From an uncultured Parabacteroides sp. (GTDB taxonomy: Bacteria > Bacteroidota > Bacteroidia > Bacteroidales > Tannerellaceae): a DNA stretch of 14,023 bases. The notes under the pieces are model-generated. The model was given only the letters and a program-made list of their open reading frames with translations. It had not been told where the DNA came from and searched no databases. The first letter of the stretch is position 1. Every line of letters starts with the position of its first letter. The DNA lies in the NCBI GenBank assembly GCA_937890135.1, contig CALBYC010000007.1, forward strand, positions 1 to 14,023, read 5' to 3'. Below, in pieces: positions 7,589 to 14,023 of this stretch. Position numbers and translations under genes: made by a program.

Positions 7589-9421
7589 ATGAGCCATATC
7601 AGAAAGATTGAATTGCTTTCCCCTGCAAAGGACTTGCAATGTGGAATAGAGGCCGTCAACCACGGAGCGGATGCAGTGTATATAGGTGCACCAAAATTCG
7701 GGGCGAGGGCTGCTGCGGGGAACACGCTGGAAGATATCCATTCCTTGTGTGAATATGCCCATCTGTTTGGAGTCCGAATCTATGTGGCGTTGAATACTAT
7801 TTTGAAGGAAGAGGAGCTGGAAGAAGCAAAGGATTTGGTATGGAAATTGTATGATGCCGGTGTGGATGCTTTGATTGTGCAGGATATGGCATTGATGAAA
7901 ATGGATTTGCCGCCCATTCCGCTCCATGCCAGTACGCAGACAGACAACAGAAGTGTGGAAAAGGTTCGCTTTTTGCAGGACGCAGGTTTCACTCAGGTTG
8001 TGTTAGCACGAGAATTGTCATTGGCTGAAATCCGAGAGATAGCCGATTCTACGCAGGTAGCATTGGAAGTATTTGTCCATGGTGCTTTGTGTGTCAGCTA
8101 TAGCGGGCAATGTTATCTGAGTGAAGCCATGTATGGGCGGAGTGCGAATCGGGGAGAGTGTGCGCAATGCTGCCGTTTGCCTTATACTATGCTTGATTCG
8201 GAAGGGAAGGAAATAGCTGCTGGCAAATATTTGCTTTCCTTGCGGGACATGAATCGAGCGGATGACTTGGAGGCTTTGTTGGATGCAGGCGTTTCCTCTC
8301 TAAAGATTGAGGGGCGGTTAAAGGATGTGTCTTATGTTAAAAACATAACAGCCCTTTATCGCCAGAAACTGGATGGCATATTCGCCCGCCGCCCGTCTTA
8401 CATCCGTGCATCGATAGGACATAGCCGCCTTTCTTTTACACCGCGAGCCGATAAGAGTTTTAATAGAGGGTTTACTCCTTTTTTTTTAAACGGCAGGGTG
8501 AAAGACATTACGGCATTCGATTCGCCCAAATCGCAAGGAGAGTTTGTCGGGATAGTCAAGGGGATAAAAGGCAATAGTTTTACGATTGCAGGATCGACTC
8601 CGTTGAATAACGGAGATGGTTTGGCTTTTTTCAATGGATGCGGCGAAATGGAAGGTTTCCGTGTAAATAGAGTAGATGGGAATCGTGTATATCCGCAAGA
8701 TATGCCTGCCATCTTGCCAAAAACAGCGTTGTATCGTAATTTTGACCAGCAGTTTGAAAAGTTGCTTTCAAAACCCTCTGCGGAGCGGAAGATAGGTGTC
8801 GACATATTGTTTGAAGAGAACGGGATTGGCTTCACCGTAGAAATGAAAGATGAGGGCGGTTGCCGCATAGCCGTTGTCCGCTCTTTCCCGAAGGAGCTTG
8901 CCAAATTCAATCAAACGGAAAACATCAAGAGTCAATTGTCTAGATTGGGCAATACTCCTTTTGAAGTAAAAGAAATATCAATTTCCATGAAACAAGATTG
9001 GTTTATGCCTTCCTCTATTCTGGCTGAAATGAGGCGGGAAGCAGTTGGTAAATTATTAGCGGCACATCGTATTTGCTACCAACGCGAACTGTCGAAAAGA
9101 AATAAAAAGGCAGAAGGGAATCCGTACCCATTGCATCGATTGACTTATTTAGGCAATGTGTCCAATTCTTTGTCTCGCACTTTCTATCACGACCATGGGG
9201 TGGGAGAAATAGATGCTGCTTTTGAGCTGAATCCATTGGACAATGAGCCTTTGATGTTTTCGAAACATTGCCTCAAATATAGTATGGGTTGGTGTCCGAA
9301 TCATCAAAAAGGAAAATCCCCATATAAAGAACCTTATTATTTGCAATATAAGGATACCCGTTTGCTATTGCAGTTCGACTGTAAAAACTGCCGAATGTTA
9401 GTCTTGAAATCATCAAAATGA
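7589..9421 (+). CDS. U32 'peptidase' family protein, probable RlhA-like RNA hydroxylation factor
   Basis: This 610-residue protein belongs to the U32 family. Characterised E. coli members, TrhP (YegQ) and RlhA (YdcP), are needed for 5-hydroxylation of tRNA uridine 34 and 23S rRNA cytidine 2501, rather than proven proteases. The N-terminal half is a barrel-like U32 domain (ELLSPAKDLQCGIEAVNHGADAVYIG, then HGALCVSYSGQCYLSEA, GRSANRGECAQCCR, SLKIEGRLKDVSYV). Cysteines 168, 175, 191 and 195 form the conserved cluster expected to bind Fe-S. The C-terminal ~300 residues match the longer, RlhA-type architecture and end with a second cysteine set, Cys561/569/598/601 (CLKYSMGWC then CKNC). Length favours RlhA (~650 residues in E. 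coli) over TrhP (~450). It is 16 nt from metA and meets the next gene, so co-transcription is likely. A T9 run at 8479-8487 lies in the coding frame, which is intact. Confidence 0.88.
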   Translation: MSHIRKIELLSPAKDLQCGIEAVNHGADAVYIGAPKFGARAAAGNTLEDIHSLCEYAHLFGVRIYVALNTILKEEELEEAKDLVWKLYDAGVDALIVQDMALMKMDLPPIPLHASTQTDNRSVEKVRFLQDAGFTQVVLARELSLAEIREIADSTQVALEVFVHGALCVSYSGQCYLSEAMYGRSANRGECAQCCRLPYTMLDSEGKEIAAGKYLLSLRDMNRADDLEALLDAGVSSLKIEGRLKDVSYVKNITALYRQKLDGIFARRPSYIRASIGHSRLSFTPRADKSFNRGFTPFFLNGRVKDITAFDSPKSQGEFVGIVKGIKGNSFTIAGSTPLNNGDGLAFFNGCGEMEGFRVNRVDGNRVYPQDMPAILPKTALYRNFDQQFEKLLSKPSAERKIGVDILFEENGIGFTVEMKDEGGCRIAVVRSFPKELAKFNQTENIKSQLSRLGNTPFEVKEISISMKQDWFMPSSILAEMRREAVGKLLAAHRICYQRELSKRNKKAEGNPYPLHRLTYLGNVSNSLSRTFYHDHGVGEIDAAFELNPLDNEPLMFSKHCLKYSMGWCPNHQKGKSPYKEPYYLQYKDTRLLLQFDCKNCRMLVLKSSK

Positions 9422-9432
9422 ATTGTCAATAT

Positions 9433-10245
9433 ATGAAAAAATTCTTTGCTTTATTTGCTGCTTGGCTGTTAATATCGGCATGTAGCAACCAACAAACGTT
9501 GAAACCCGGTGAGCCGGTTTATGTAACCATCACGTCCACAATGGGCGATATCACCGTGAAATTGTATGATGACACTCCGCTGCATCGGGACAATTTTATT
9601 AAATTGTGTCAGGAAAACGCTTACGATGGGGTATTGTTCCATCGTATTATTAAAGATTTCGTCGTGCAGGGAGGTGATCCGTCCAGCAAAGCGCACGAAC
9701 CCGGAGTGTTGTATGGCGATGGTGATGGGGGGTATTCTGTGCCCGCAGAAATCTTGCCAAACCACTTTAATAAAAGGGGAGCTTTGATTGATGCAAAAGA
9801 GGGCGATGACGTTAATCCAGAAAGAGCTTCGGCCGGTACGCATTTTTGTTTTATCCAAGGGAAACGATGGACTGATGCTGGACTGGATAGCATGGAAACC
9901 CGCATCAACCAAACAAGAAAAAACTGGCTACTCTCCGTATTCAAGCATCGCTTGGTTAAGGAACACCCTGAGTTGAAAAATAATACAGAAAAATTGGAAG
10001 CTGATGCATTGAAGTTGACAGAGGATACATTGGCTATTTTGCCTCCCCTCACGATTCCGGCTGAACATCGTGAAGTATATAAGAATTGGGGCGGTTCCCC
10101 GCATCTGGATGGAAACGTGTCCATATGGGGTGAAGTGGTTGAAGGCTTTGATGTCATAGAGAAGATGTCATTGGTAGAGACGGATGAAAATGACCGGCCT
10201 TTGGAAGATGTTATTATCTTGAAGACAAAAGTCTTTAACAAGTAA
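9433..10245 (+). CDS. Cyclophilin-type peptidyl-prolyl isomerase, lipoprotein
   Basis: This is a cyclophilin that should catalyse cis-trans isomerisation of prolyl bonds in envelope proteins. The start at 9433 is chosen because it gives a short lipoprotein signal (MKKFFALFAAWLLISAC) with lipobox Cys17. An ATG 15 nt upstream (9418) overlaps the U32 stop as ATGA and would add five residues. Core motifs are MGDITVKLYDDTPLHRDNF, the catalytic block FHRIIKDFVVQGGDP (Arg71, Gln79), SAGTHFCFIQG and SPHLDGNVSIWGEV. Canonical cyclophilins have only a few residues between the FFI strand and the LDG loop; here about 70 charged, helical-looking residues (about 144-218) are inserted. The position of the CypA tryptophan that binds cyclosporin is occupied by His in SPHLDG, as in many bacterial members. 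Length 270 residues. Glycerate kinase follows after 34 nt. Confidence 0.92.
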   Translation: MKKFFALFAAWLLISACSNQQTLKPGEPVYVTITSTMGDITVKLYDDTPLHRDNFIKLCQENAYDGVLFHRIIKDFVVQGGDPSSKAHEPGVLYGDGDGGYSVPAEILPNHFNKRGALIDAKEGDDVNPERASAGTHFCFIQGKRWTDAGLDSMETRINQTRKNWLLSVFKHRLVKEHPELKNNTEKLEADALKLTEDTLAILPPLTIPAEHREVYKNWGGSPHLDGNVSIWGEVVEGFDVIEKMSLVETDENDRPLEDVIILKTKVFNK

Positions 10246-10279
10246 ATAATAAATCGTGTTCCCCTCGATGATGAATAAG

Positions 10280-11431
10280 ATGAAGATTGTTGTGGCGGTC
10301 GATTCTTTTAAAGGGTGCGTTTCTTCAGTGGAGCTGGGCGAGGTGATTGCAGATGCAATTCAGGATATCTTTCCGAAGGCTAAAATAGTAAAAATCCCGG
10401 TTGCTGACGGAGGAGAAGGATGGGTGGATGCTTTGCAGCCGGTTCTCGGTGGAGAAAGAATAACTTGTTTGGTACACGGGCCTTTGAGGAATCAGGTTAG
10501 GGCTTCTTATGCTTGGATAGAGGATACGAAAACGGCCGTGATTGAGATGGCTGCCGCCAGTGGAATTTCTTTGATGCAGATTCAAGAGGGGAATGTCATG
10601 CGTTCTACCACATTCGGCACAGGAGAACTGATTGTAGATGCCCTGAATCGTGGTTGTGAAAAAATATGTCTCGGCATTGGAGGTAGTGCGACTAACGATG
10701 CGGGTATTGGAATGTTACAGGCTTTGGGATTCCATTTCCGTGATAAAGAAGGGCAGGAAATAAAAGATGGCGGTGCCCACCTGAAAGAAATTGCCGACAT
10801 AGATGATTCGATGGCAAACCCTTTGCTTTTGTCGTGCAAGATAGAAGTGGCGACCGATGTGCGCAACCAGTTGTATGGGAAATATGGAGCGGCATATATG
10901 TTTGCCCGTCAAAAAGGGGCTACAGACGAGCAAATAGCTTTGCTGGATGATGGTTTACGTCATTTAGCGAATGAAATCCGAAAAAAGTATGGAGTGGATT
11001 TGCAAGATTGCCCCGGCTCCGGTGCAGCCGGTGGGTTAGGAGGTAGTTGCCATCTATTCCTGCATGCTCCTCTTTTGTCGGGCATCTCAATGTTGAAACG
11101 GATTTTGCATTTCGATGAAACTATACGAGATGCGGATTTAATTATTACTGGCGAAGGGAAAATCGATGCACAGACAGAACAAGGTAAACTTATAGAGGGC
11201 ATATTGGAGTCTGCCGAGAAATACAATGTGCCTGTAGTTGCTATTACAGGAAATTGCGCAGAACAATCAGAAGCGATGAAGAAAAATCCGCTTTTGGCAA
11301 TATTTTCCATACACGATGCCCCTGTATCTTTGGAGCAGGCGATGAATGCCGGCTATGCTTGTTGCCATGTGCGCCAAACGATACATTCTGTGATGAAATT
11401 GATAAGTTTTGGAAGAAAAACTTGCTCATGA
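10280..11431 (+). CDS. Glycerate kinase
   Basis: The protein phosphorylates D-glycerate with ATP; the GarK/GlxK family to which it belongs forms 2-phosphoglycerate, feeding glyoxylate- or sugar-acid-derived carbon into glycolysis. Motifs: MKIVVAVDSFKGCVSS at the N-terminus, PVADGGEGWVDAL (40-52), GIGGSATNDAGIGMLQALG (132-150), DVRNQLYGKYGAAYMFARQKGA (193-214), PGSGAAGGLGG (245-255) and ITGEGKIDAQTEQGK (289-303). The ATG at 10280 yields the usual family start and 383 residues, close to E. coli GarK (381). In-frame GTG 10256, ATG 10268 and ATG 10271 would add a few non-conserved residues and cannot be excluded. It is probably co-transcribed with the genes before it. Why it sits beside methionine and RNA-modification genes is not apparent from the sequence. 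Confidence 0.93.
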   Translation: MKIVVAVDSFKGCVSSVELGEVIADAIQDIFPKAKIVKIPVADGGEGWVDALQPVLGGERITCLVHGPLRNQVRASYAWIEDTKTAVIEMAAASGISLMQIQEGNVMRSTTFGTGELIVDALNRGCEKICLGIGGSATNDAGIGMLQALGFHFRDKEGQEIKDGGAHLKEIADIDDSMANPLLLSCKIEVATDVRNQLYGKYGAAYMFARQKGATDEQIALLDDGLRHLANEIRKKYGVDLQDCPGSGAAGGLGGSCHLFLHAPLLSGISMLKRILHFDETIRDADLIITGEGKIDAQTEQGKLIEGILESAEKYNVPVVAITGNCAEQSEAMKKNPLLAIFSIHDAPVSLEQAMNAGYACCHVRQTIHSVMKLISFGRKTCS

Positions 11432-11483
11432 TGGATATATATGTTAATTTAGCCCCGTTTAATTATAAAAGCAAATTTGGACC

Positions 11484-12215
11484 ATGAGGAAAATTGTATT
11501 ATTAGTAGCTTTATGCTTAGGCATTGGAAATGCCTTTGCACAAGATGTTGACAAATTACGTGATGAGGGCGATGCTGCATTGAAAGCTAAGAATTATACG
11601 GAAGCTGTTGCTAAGTATAGCGAGTATTTGAAATTGAATGAATATAAAGATACTGTCAGAATATTCAATTGCGGATACAGCGCGAATCAGGCGAAACAAT
11701 ACGATACTGCTGCCAAATTCTTTGATATGGCAGTCAAATATAAGTATAACCTGGATGATTCTTACGTAGGCGAAGCCATGGCATATCGTAACTTGGGCAA
11801 GAATGAAGAATTTTTTGCGACTGTGGAAGCCGGATTGAAGGAATTGCCTGGCAATGCCAATTTGGAAAAATTGTTATATACGCAGAGCATCAAGTCGGGG
11901 CAGGCTGCCCAGAAAAAAGGGGATTTTAAGACTGCGGAAGAACAATATAAAAAAGTCTTAAGCGTATCAAATAAAAAATACCAAGAAAATGCCTTGTATA
12001 GCTTGGGGGCCATGTTATATAACCAGGGGGCGACTACTTTGGTGAAGATTAACCCGTTGGCAACATCGGAACCCGACAAATACAAAGCAGAAAAGGGAAA
12101 AGCGGATGCTCAATTGAAGAGCGCAAAAGAATATTTGGACAAAGCCTTGGCTTTGAATCCGGCCAATGCGAATGCCAAGAAGCTAGTGGACGCTATTGCT
12201 GCATCTTTAAAATAA
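11484..12215 (+). CDS. Small exported TPR-repeat protein
   Basis: A 243-residue protein with a Sec signal peptide (MRKIVLLVALCLGIGNAFA, likely cut before Gln20) and tetratricopeptide-type helix pairs. One repeat is seen at about residues 24-52 (EGDAALKAKNYTEAVAKYSEYL), followed by NCGYSANQAKQYDTAAKFFDMAV, then AQKKGDFKTAEEQYKKVLSV and a final helix pair ending AKEYLDKALALNPANANAKKL. No catalytic motif is present, so it is most likely a periplasmic protein-interaction scaffold; the partner is unknown. It begins 52 nt after glycerate kinase in an AT-rich gap. A weak TAnnTTTG-like sequence (CAAATTTG, 11472-11479) sits only 4 nt before the ATG, too close for a normal leader. A 15-bp hairpin follows before ssb. 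Confidence 0.85.
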   Translation: MRKIVLLVALCLGIGNAFAQDVDKLRDEGDAALKAKNYTEAVAKYSEYLKLNEYKDTVRIFNCGYSANQAKQYDTAAKFFDMAVKYKYNLDDSYVGEAMAYRNLGKNEEFFATVEAGLKELPGNANLEKLLYTQSIKSGQAAQKKGDFKTAEEQYKKVLSVSNKKYQENALYSLGAMLYNQGATTLVKINPLATSEPDKYKAEKGKADAQLKSAKEYLDKALALNPANANAKKLVDAIAASLK

Positions 12216-12229
12216 AATTGAAAAAACAA

Positions 12230-12265
12230 GGTGAAGGCGAAACTTTGATAAGTTTCGTCTTTGCC
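12230..12265 (+). terminator. 15-bp hairpin between the TPR gene and ssb (terminator or leader structure)
   Basis: The left arm (12230-12244) and right arm (12251-12265) pair over all 15 positions around a 6-nt loop (ttgata), with three G-U pairs. In a transcript of the opposite strand these would be three A-C mismatches, so the structure is suited to the + transcript. No U-run follows (ataaattaatag), and the A-run is on the upstream side. It may be a factor-assisted terminator for the TPR gene or a 5' leader element of ssb. Confidence 0.55.
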
Positions 12266-12280
12266 ATAAATTAATAGAGA

Positions 12281-12769
12281 ATGTCACTGAATAAAGTAAT
12301 TTTGATTGGCAACGTTGGCAAAGACCCGGATGTCCGTTATTTTGATAATGGAGCGGCTGTTGTCAACTTTCCGTTAGCGACATCGGAAAGAGGATATACG
12401 TTGTCTAATGGTACGGTCATACCGGAGCGCACGGAATGGCACAACATTGTGATACGTCGTAGCGATCTAGTAACCTTTGTGGAAAAATGGGTGAAAAAAG
12501 GTTCTGGTCTGTATGTGGAAGGTAAAATCCGTACGCGTAATTATGACGATCAAAGTGGCATAAAACGTTATGTGACTGAAATCCATGTTGATCGGGTGGA
12601 GTTTTATAGCACAGGGTCTCGTCCGGGTGTGGATACGAATACTCAGTCAGCACCAACGGCTGTTACACAGCCCGTGCAACAACCCGTAATTTCAGACCAA
12701 CAACCTACGGCTGCATCACCAATGTCTCCACAAATTGAATCGAACGATGCGGATGATTTGCCTTTTTAA
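12281..12769 (+). CDS. ssb: Single-stranded DNA-binding protein SSB
   Basis: SSB coats single-stranded DNA during replication, recombination and repair and recruits partner proteins. The 162-residue protein has an OB-fold at residues 1-~110 (MSLNKVILIGNVGKDPDVRY, NFPLATSERGY, EWHNIVIRRSDLVTFVEKWVKKGSGLYVEGKIRTR with Trp54 and Trp70, and YVTEIHVDRVEFY). A Q/P/T-rich flexible linker follows (~111-154), and then the acidic tail DADDLPF, a good match to the DDDIPF partner-binding tip. gldE starts 22 nt downstream; ssb-gldE adjacency is commonly seen in Bacteroidota. The mutY gene often found just upstream in this group is not here. Confidence 0.97.
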   Translation: MSLNKVILIGNVGKDPDVRYFDNGAAVVNFPLATSERGYTLSNGTVIPERTEWHNIVIRRSDLVTFVEKWVKKGSGLYVEGKIRTRNYDDQSGIKRYVTEIHVDRVEFYSTGSRPGVDTNTQSAPTAVTQPVQQPVISDQQPTAASPMSPQIESNDADDLPF

Positions 12770-12791
12770 TGTTTAATTAATACTTGAATCC

Positions 12792-14023
12792 TTGGACTCA
12801 GATTATTTTTCGGAATTATTTAGCCAGGTTGGCGTGCAGAGTATGACAATAGGCTCTGCTGCAGCCTTAATCCTGGCAATGTTACTATTGTTCGTCTCTG
12901 GCTTTATATCCGCATCAGAAGTGGCCTTTTTCTCTTTGTCTCCTAATGACATCAGTGAGGTGAAAGAGGAAAAAAATGCGGTAGACTCGTTGATTTTAAA
13001 ATTACTGGAGAGGTCGGAGTATCTTCTTGCTACCATTTTAATCACAAACAATTTTGTGAATGTGGCGATTGTCATGCTTTGCACGTATGGCATCCATGCT
13101 TGGCTTTTCCGCAGTGCCCGTATTAGGTTTTATTCTCGAAACGGTCATTTTAACCTTCCTGCTTCTTTTGTTTGGGGAAATCATGCCTAAGATTTATGCA
13201 CAGCAAAAGACATTAAGTTTTGTGAGAAGGGCAGCTCCTGCCTTATGTACTTTACAAAAGATTTGTAAACCACTTTCTTCTGTGTTGGTTCATTCGACAT
13301 CTTTTATCAATAAACTATTGGCTAAGAAAAAGTATGACCTCTCCGTGGATAAACTGAGCAAAGCATTGGAACTGACTTCCAAGTCTATCCCGGAGGAGAA
13401 AGAAATGCTTGCGGAAATAATCAAATTTTACAATAAGACGGCGGACGAAGTCATGACTCCCCGTCTGGACATGGAAGATTTGGATATTCATTCTTCATTC
13501 AAAGGGGTTCTTGAAAAAATTATAAGTTCAGGCTATTCCCGCATCCCGGTCTATGCGGAAAGCGAAGATAATATCAAAGGCATCTTGTATATTAAAGATT
13601 TGCTTCCTTATTTGGAAAAACCAGACTCTTTCCATTGGCAAAGTTTGATTCGTCCAGCTTACTTCGTGCCAGAAACGAAGAAGATCGATGATTTGTTGGA
13701 AGAGTTCAGAACCAATAAAATACACATGGCAATTGTCGTTGATGAATTTGGCGGGACTTCTGGAATCGTGACGATGGAGGATATTTTAGAAGAAATAGTT
13801 GGAGAGATATCTGACGAATATGACGATGATGAGAAATTATACATCCGTTTGGCCGATGGAAGTTATATTTTTGAGGCCAAAATCTTATTGACGGACTTTT
13901 TTCGTGTCACGGACATCAACCCGGATGTGTTTGAAAGAGTCACGGAAGAGGTGGAAACTTTAGCTGGAATGTTGCTTGAAATAAAAGGAGACTTCCCCCG
14001 ACGGATGGAAGTGATAGAATATG
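12792..14023 (+). pseudogene. gldE: gldE-like CNNM/CBS membrane protein, frameshifted and 3'-partial
   Basis: This is a homologue of GldE, a member of the CNNM/CorC (HlyC) family of membrane proteins with paired CBS domains, associated with gliding in flavobacteria but also present in non-gliding Bacteroidales. The first frame (from TTG 12792; a later ATG is at 12843) encodes MDSDYFSELF, a membrane helix, GFISASEVAFFSLSP and ITNNFVNVAIVMLCTYG, then loses homology and stops at 13190. From about 13108 the next frame carries SAVPVLGFILETVILTF and LLLLFGEIMPKIYAQ, CBS1 (from VMTPRLDM, ~13450-13620), CBS2 (~13640-13810, with IVVDEFGGTSGIVTMEDILEEIVGEI) and the CorC C-terminal domain, open to the window end. 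Both halves look undecayed. The joint is one extra base or two (or five) missing bases near 13099-13110. It could be a sequence error or a true recent mutation. About 20-40 residues lie beyond the window. Confidence 0.85.

Noticed and set aside
8479..8487. T9 run in the U32 gene as a phase-variation site
   Set aside because: The frame is intact through the run (ProPhePheLeuAsn), and a nine-base run in a housekeeping gene alone is weak evidence for switching.
9621..10241. A 206-codon open frame on the minus strand over the cyclophilin gene
   Set aside because: The + strand frame has clear cyclophilin motifs, and the antisense product is serine-rich and low in recognisable structure, as expected for a shadow frame.
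11472..11479. CAAATTTG as a promoter for the TPR gene
   Set aside because: It lacks the TA of TAnnTTTG and lies 4 nt from the ATG, which would give a leaderless transcript; no good -33 element is visible.
13096..13112. Programmed ribosomal frameshift or phase-variable switch in gldE
   Set aside because: There is no X-XXY-YYZ slippery heptamer, no stop just after the joint, and the T-run is only four long; an error or simple mutation is more likely.
1..14023. Mobile element, defence system, CRISPR array or RNA gene
   Set aside because: No transposase, integrase, repeat-spacer array, tRNA-like cloverleaf or rRNA segment could be seen; nearly all sequence is covered by recognised housekeeping genes on one strand.

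Overview
The window is a stretch of ordinary chromosomal DNA from a member of the Bacteroidota, most likely the order Bacteroidales. The evidence is the gene content (a V/A-type ATPase with the order B-D-I-K, a MetA/U32 pair, and ssb next to gldE), a clean Bacteroidota-type promoter (TAnnTTTG) in front of metA, A-rich rather than Shine-Dalgarno-rich translation starts, and moderate GC. All genes read on the + strand. I see no tRNA, rRNA, insertion sequence, prophage, CRISPR array or other sign of transfer.

Region 1 (1-3913) is the 3' half of a V/A-type ATPase operon: the end of catalytic-head subunit B (cut by the window start), central-stalk subunit D, the 624-residue membrane subunit I and the proteolipid K. 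D and I overlap by ATGA. The K subunit keeps the set of residues that binds sodium in the Enterococcus hirae NtpK ring. A hairpin at 3937-3967 closes the operon.

Region 2 (4000-6438) is one large exported S9-family serine peptidase (DPP IV-like fold, triad Ser665/Asp746/His778). It lacks the usual DPP IV nucleophile motif and I see no double-Glu motif. A strong intrinsic terminator follows at 6479-6523.

Region 3 (6598-14023) starts at a promoter in front of metA and runs as a tight train: metA, U32 'peptidase' (RNA-hydroxylation family), a lipoprotein cyclophilin, glycerate kinase, a small exported TPR protein, ssb and gldE. The first genes are 16 nt apart or nearly overlapping, so metA, U32 and cyclophilin are very likely co-transcribed, and glycerate kinase may be too. 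ssb and gldE form a second tight pair behind a long hairpin. The MetA protein has Glu at position 111, which predicts acetyl-CoA rather than succinyl-CoA as acyl donor. gldE is broken by a single frameshift near 13099-13110 and also runs off the window end.

I did not find a new multi-gene system. The observations most worth checking are the gldE frameshift, the MetA donor prediction, the sodium-type K ring, the large insert in the cyclophilin, the G-U-rich hairpin before ssb, and the atypical S9 peptidase.
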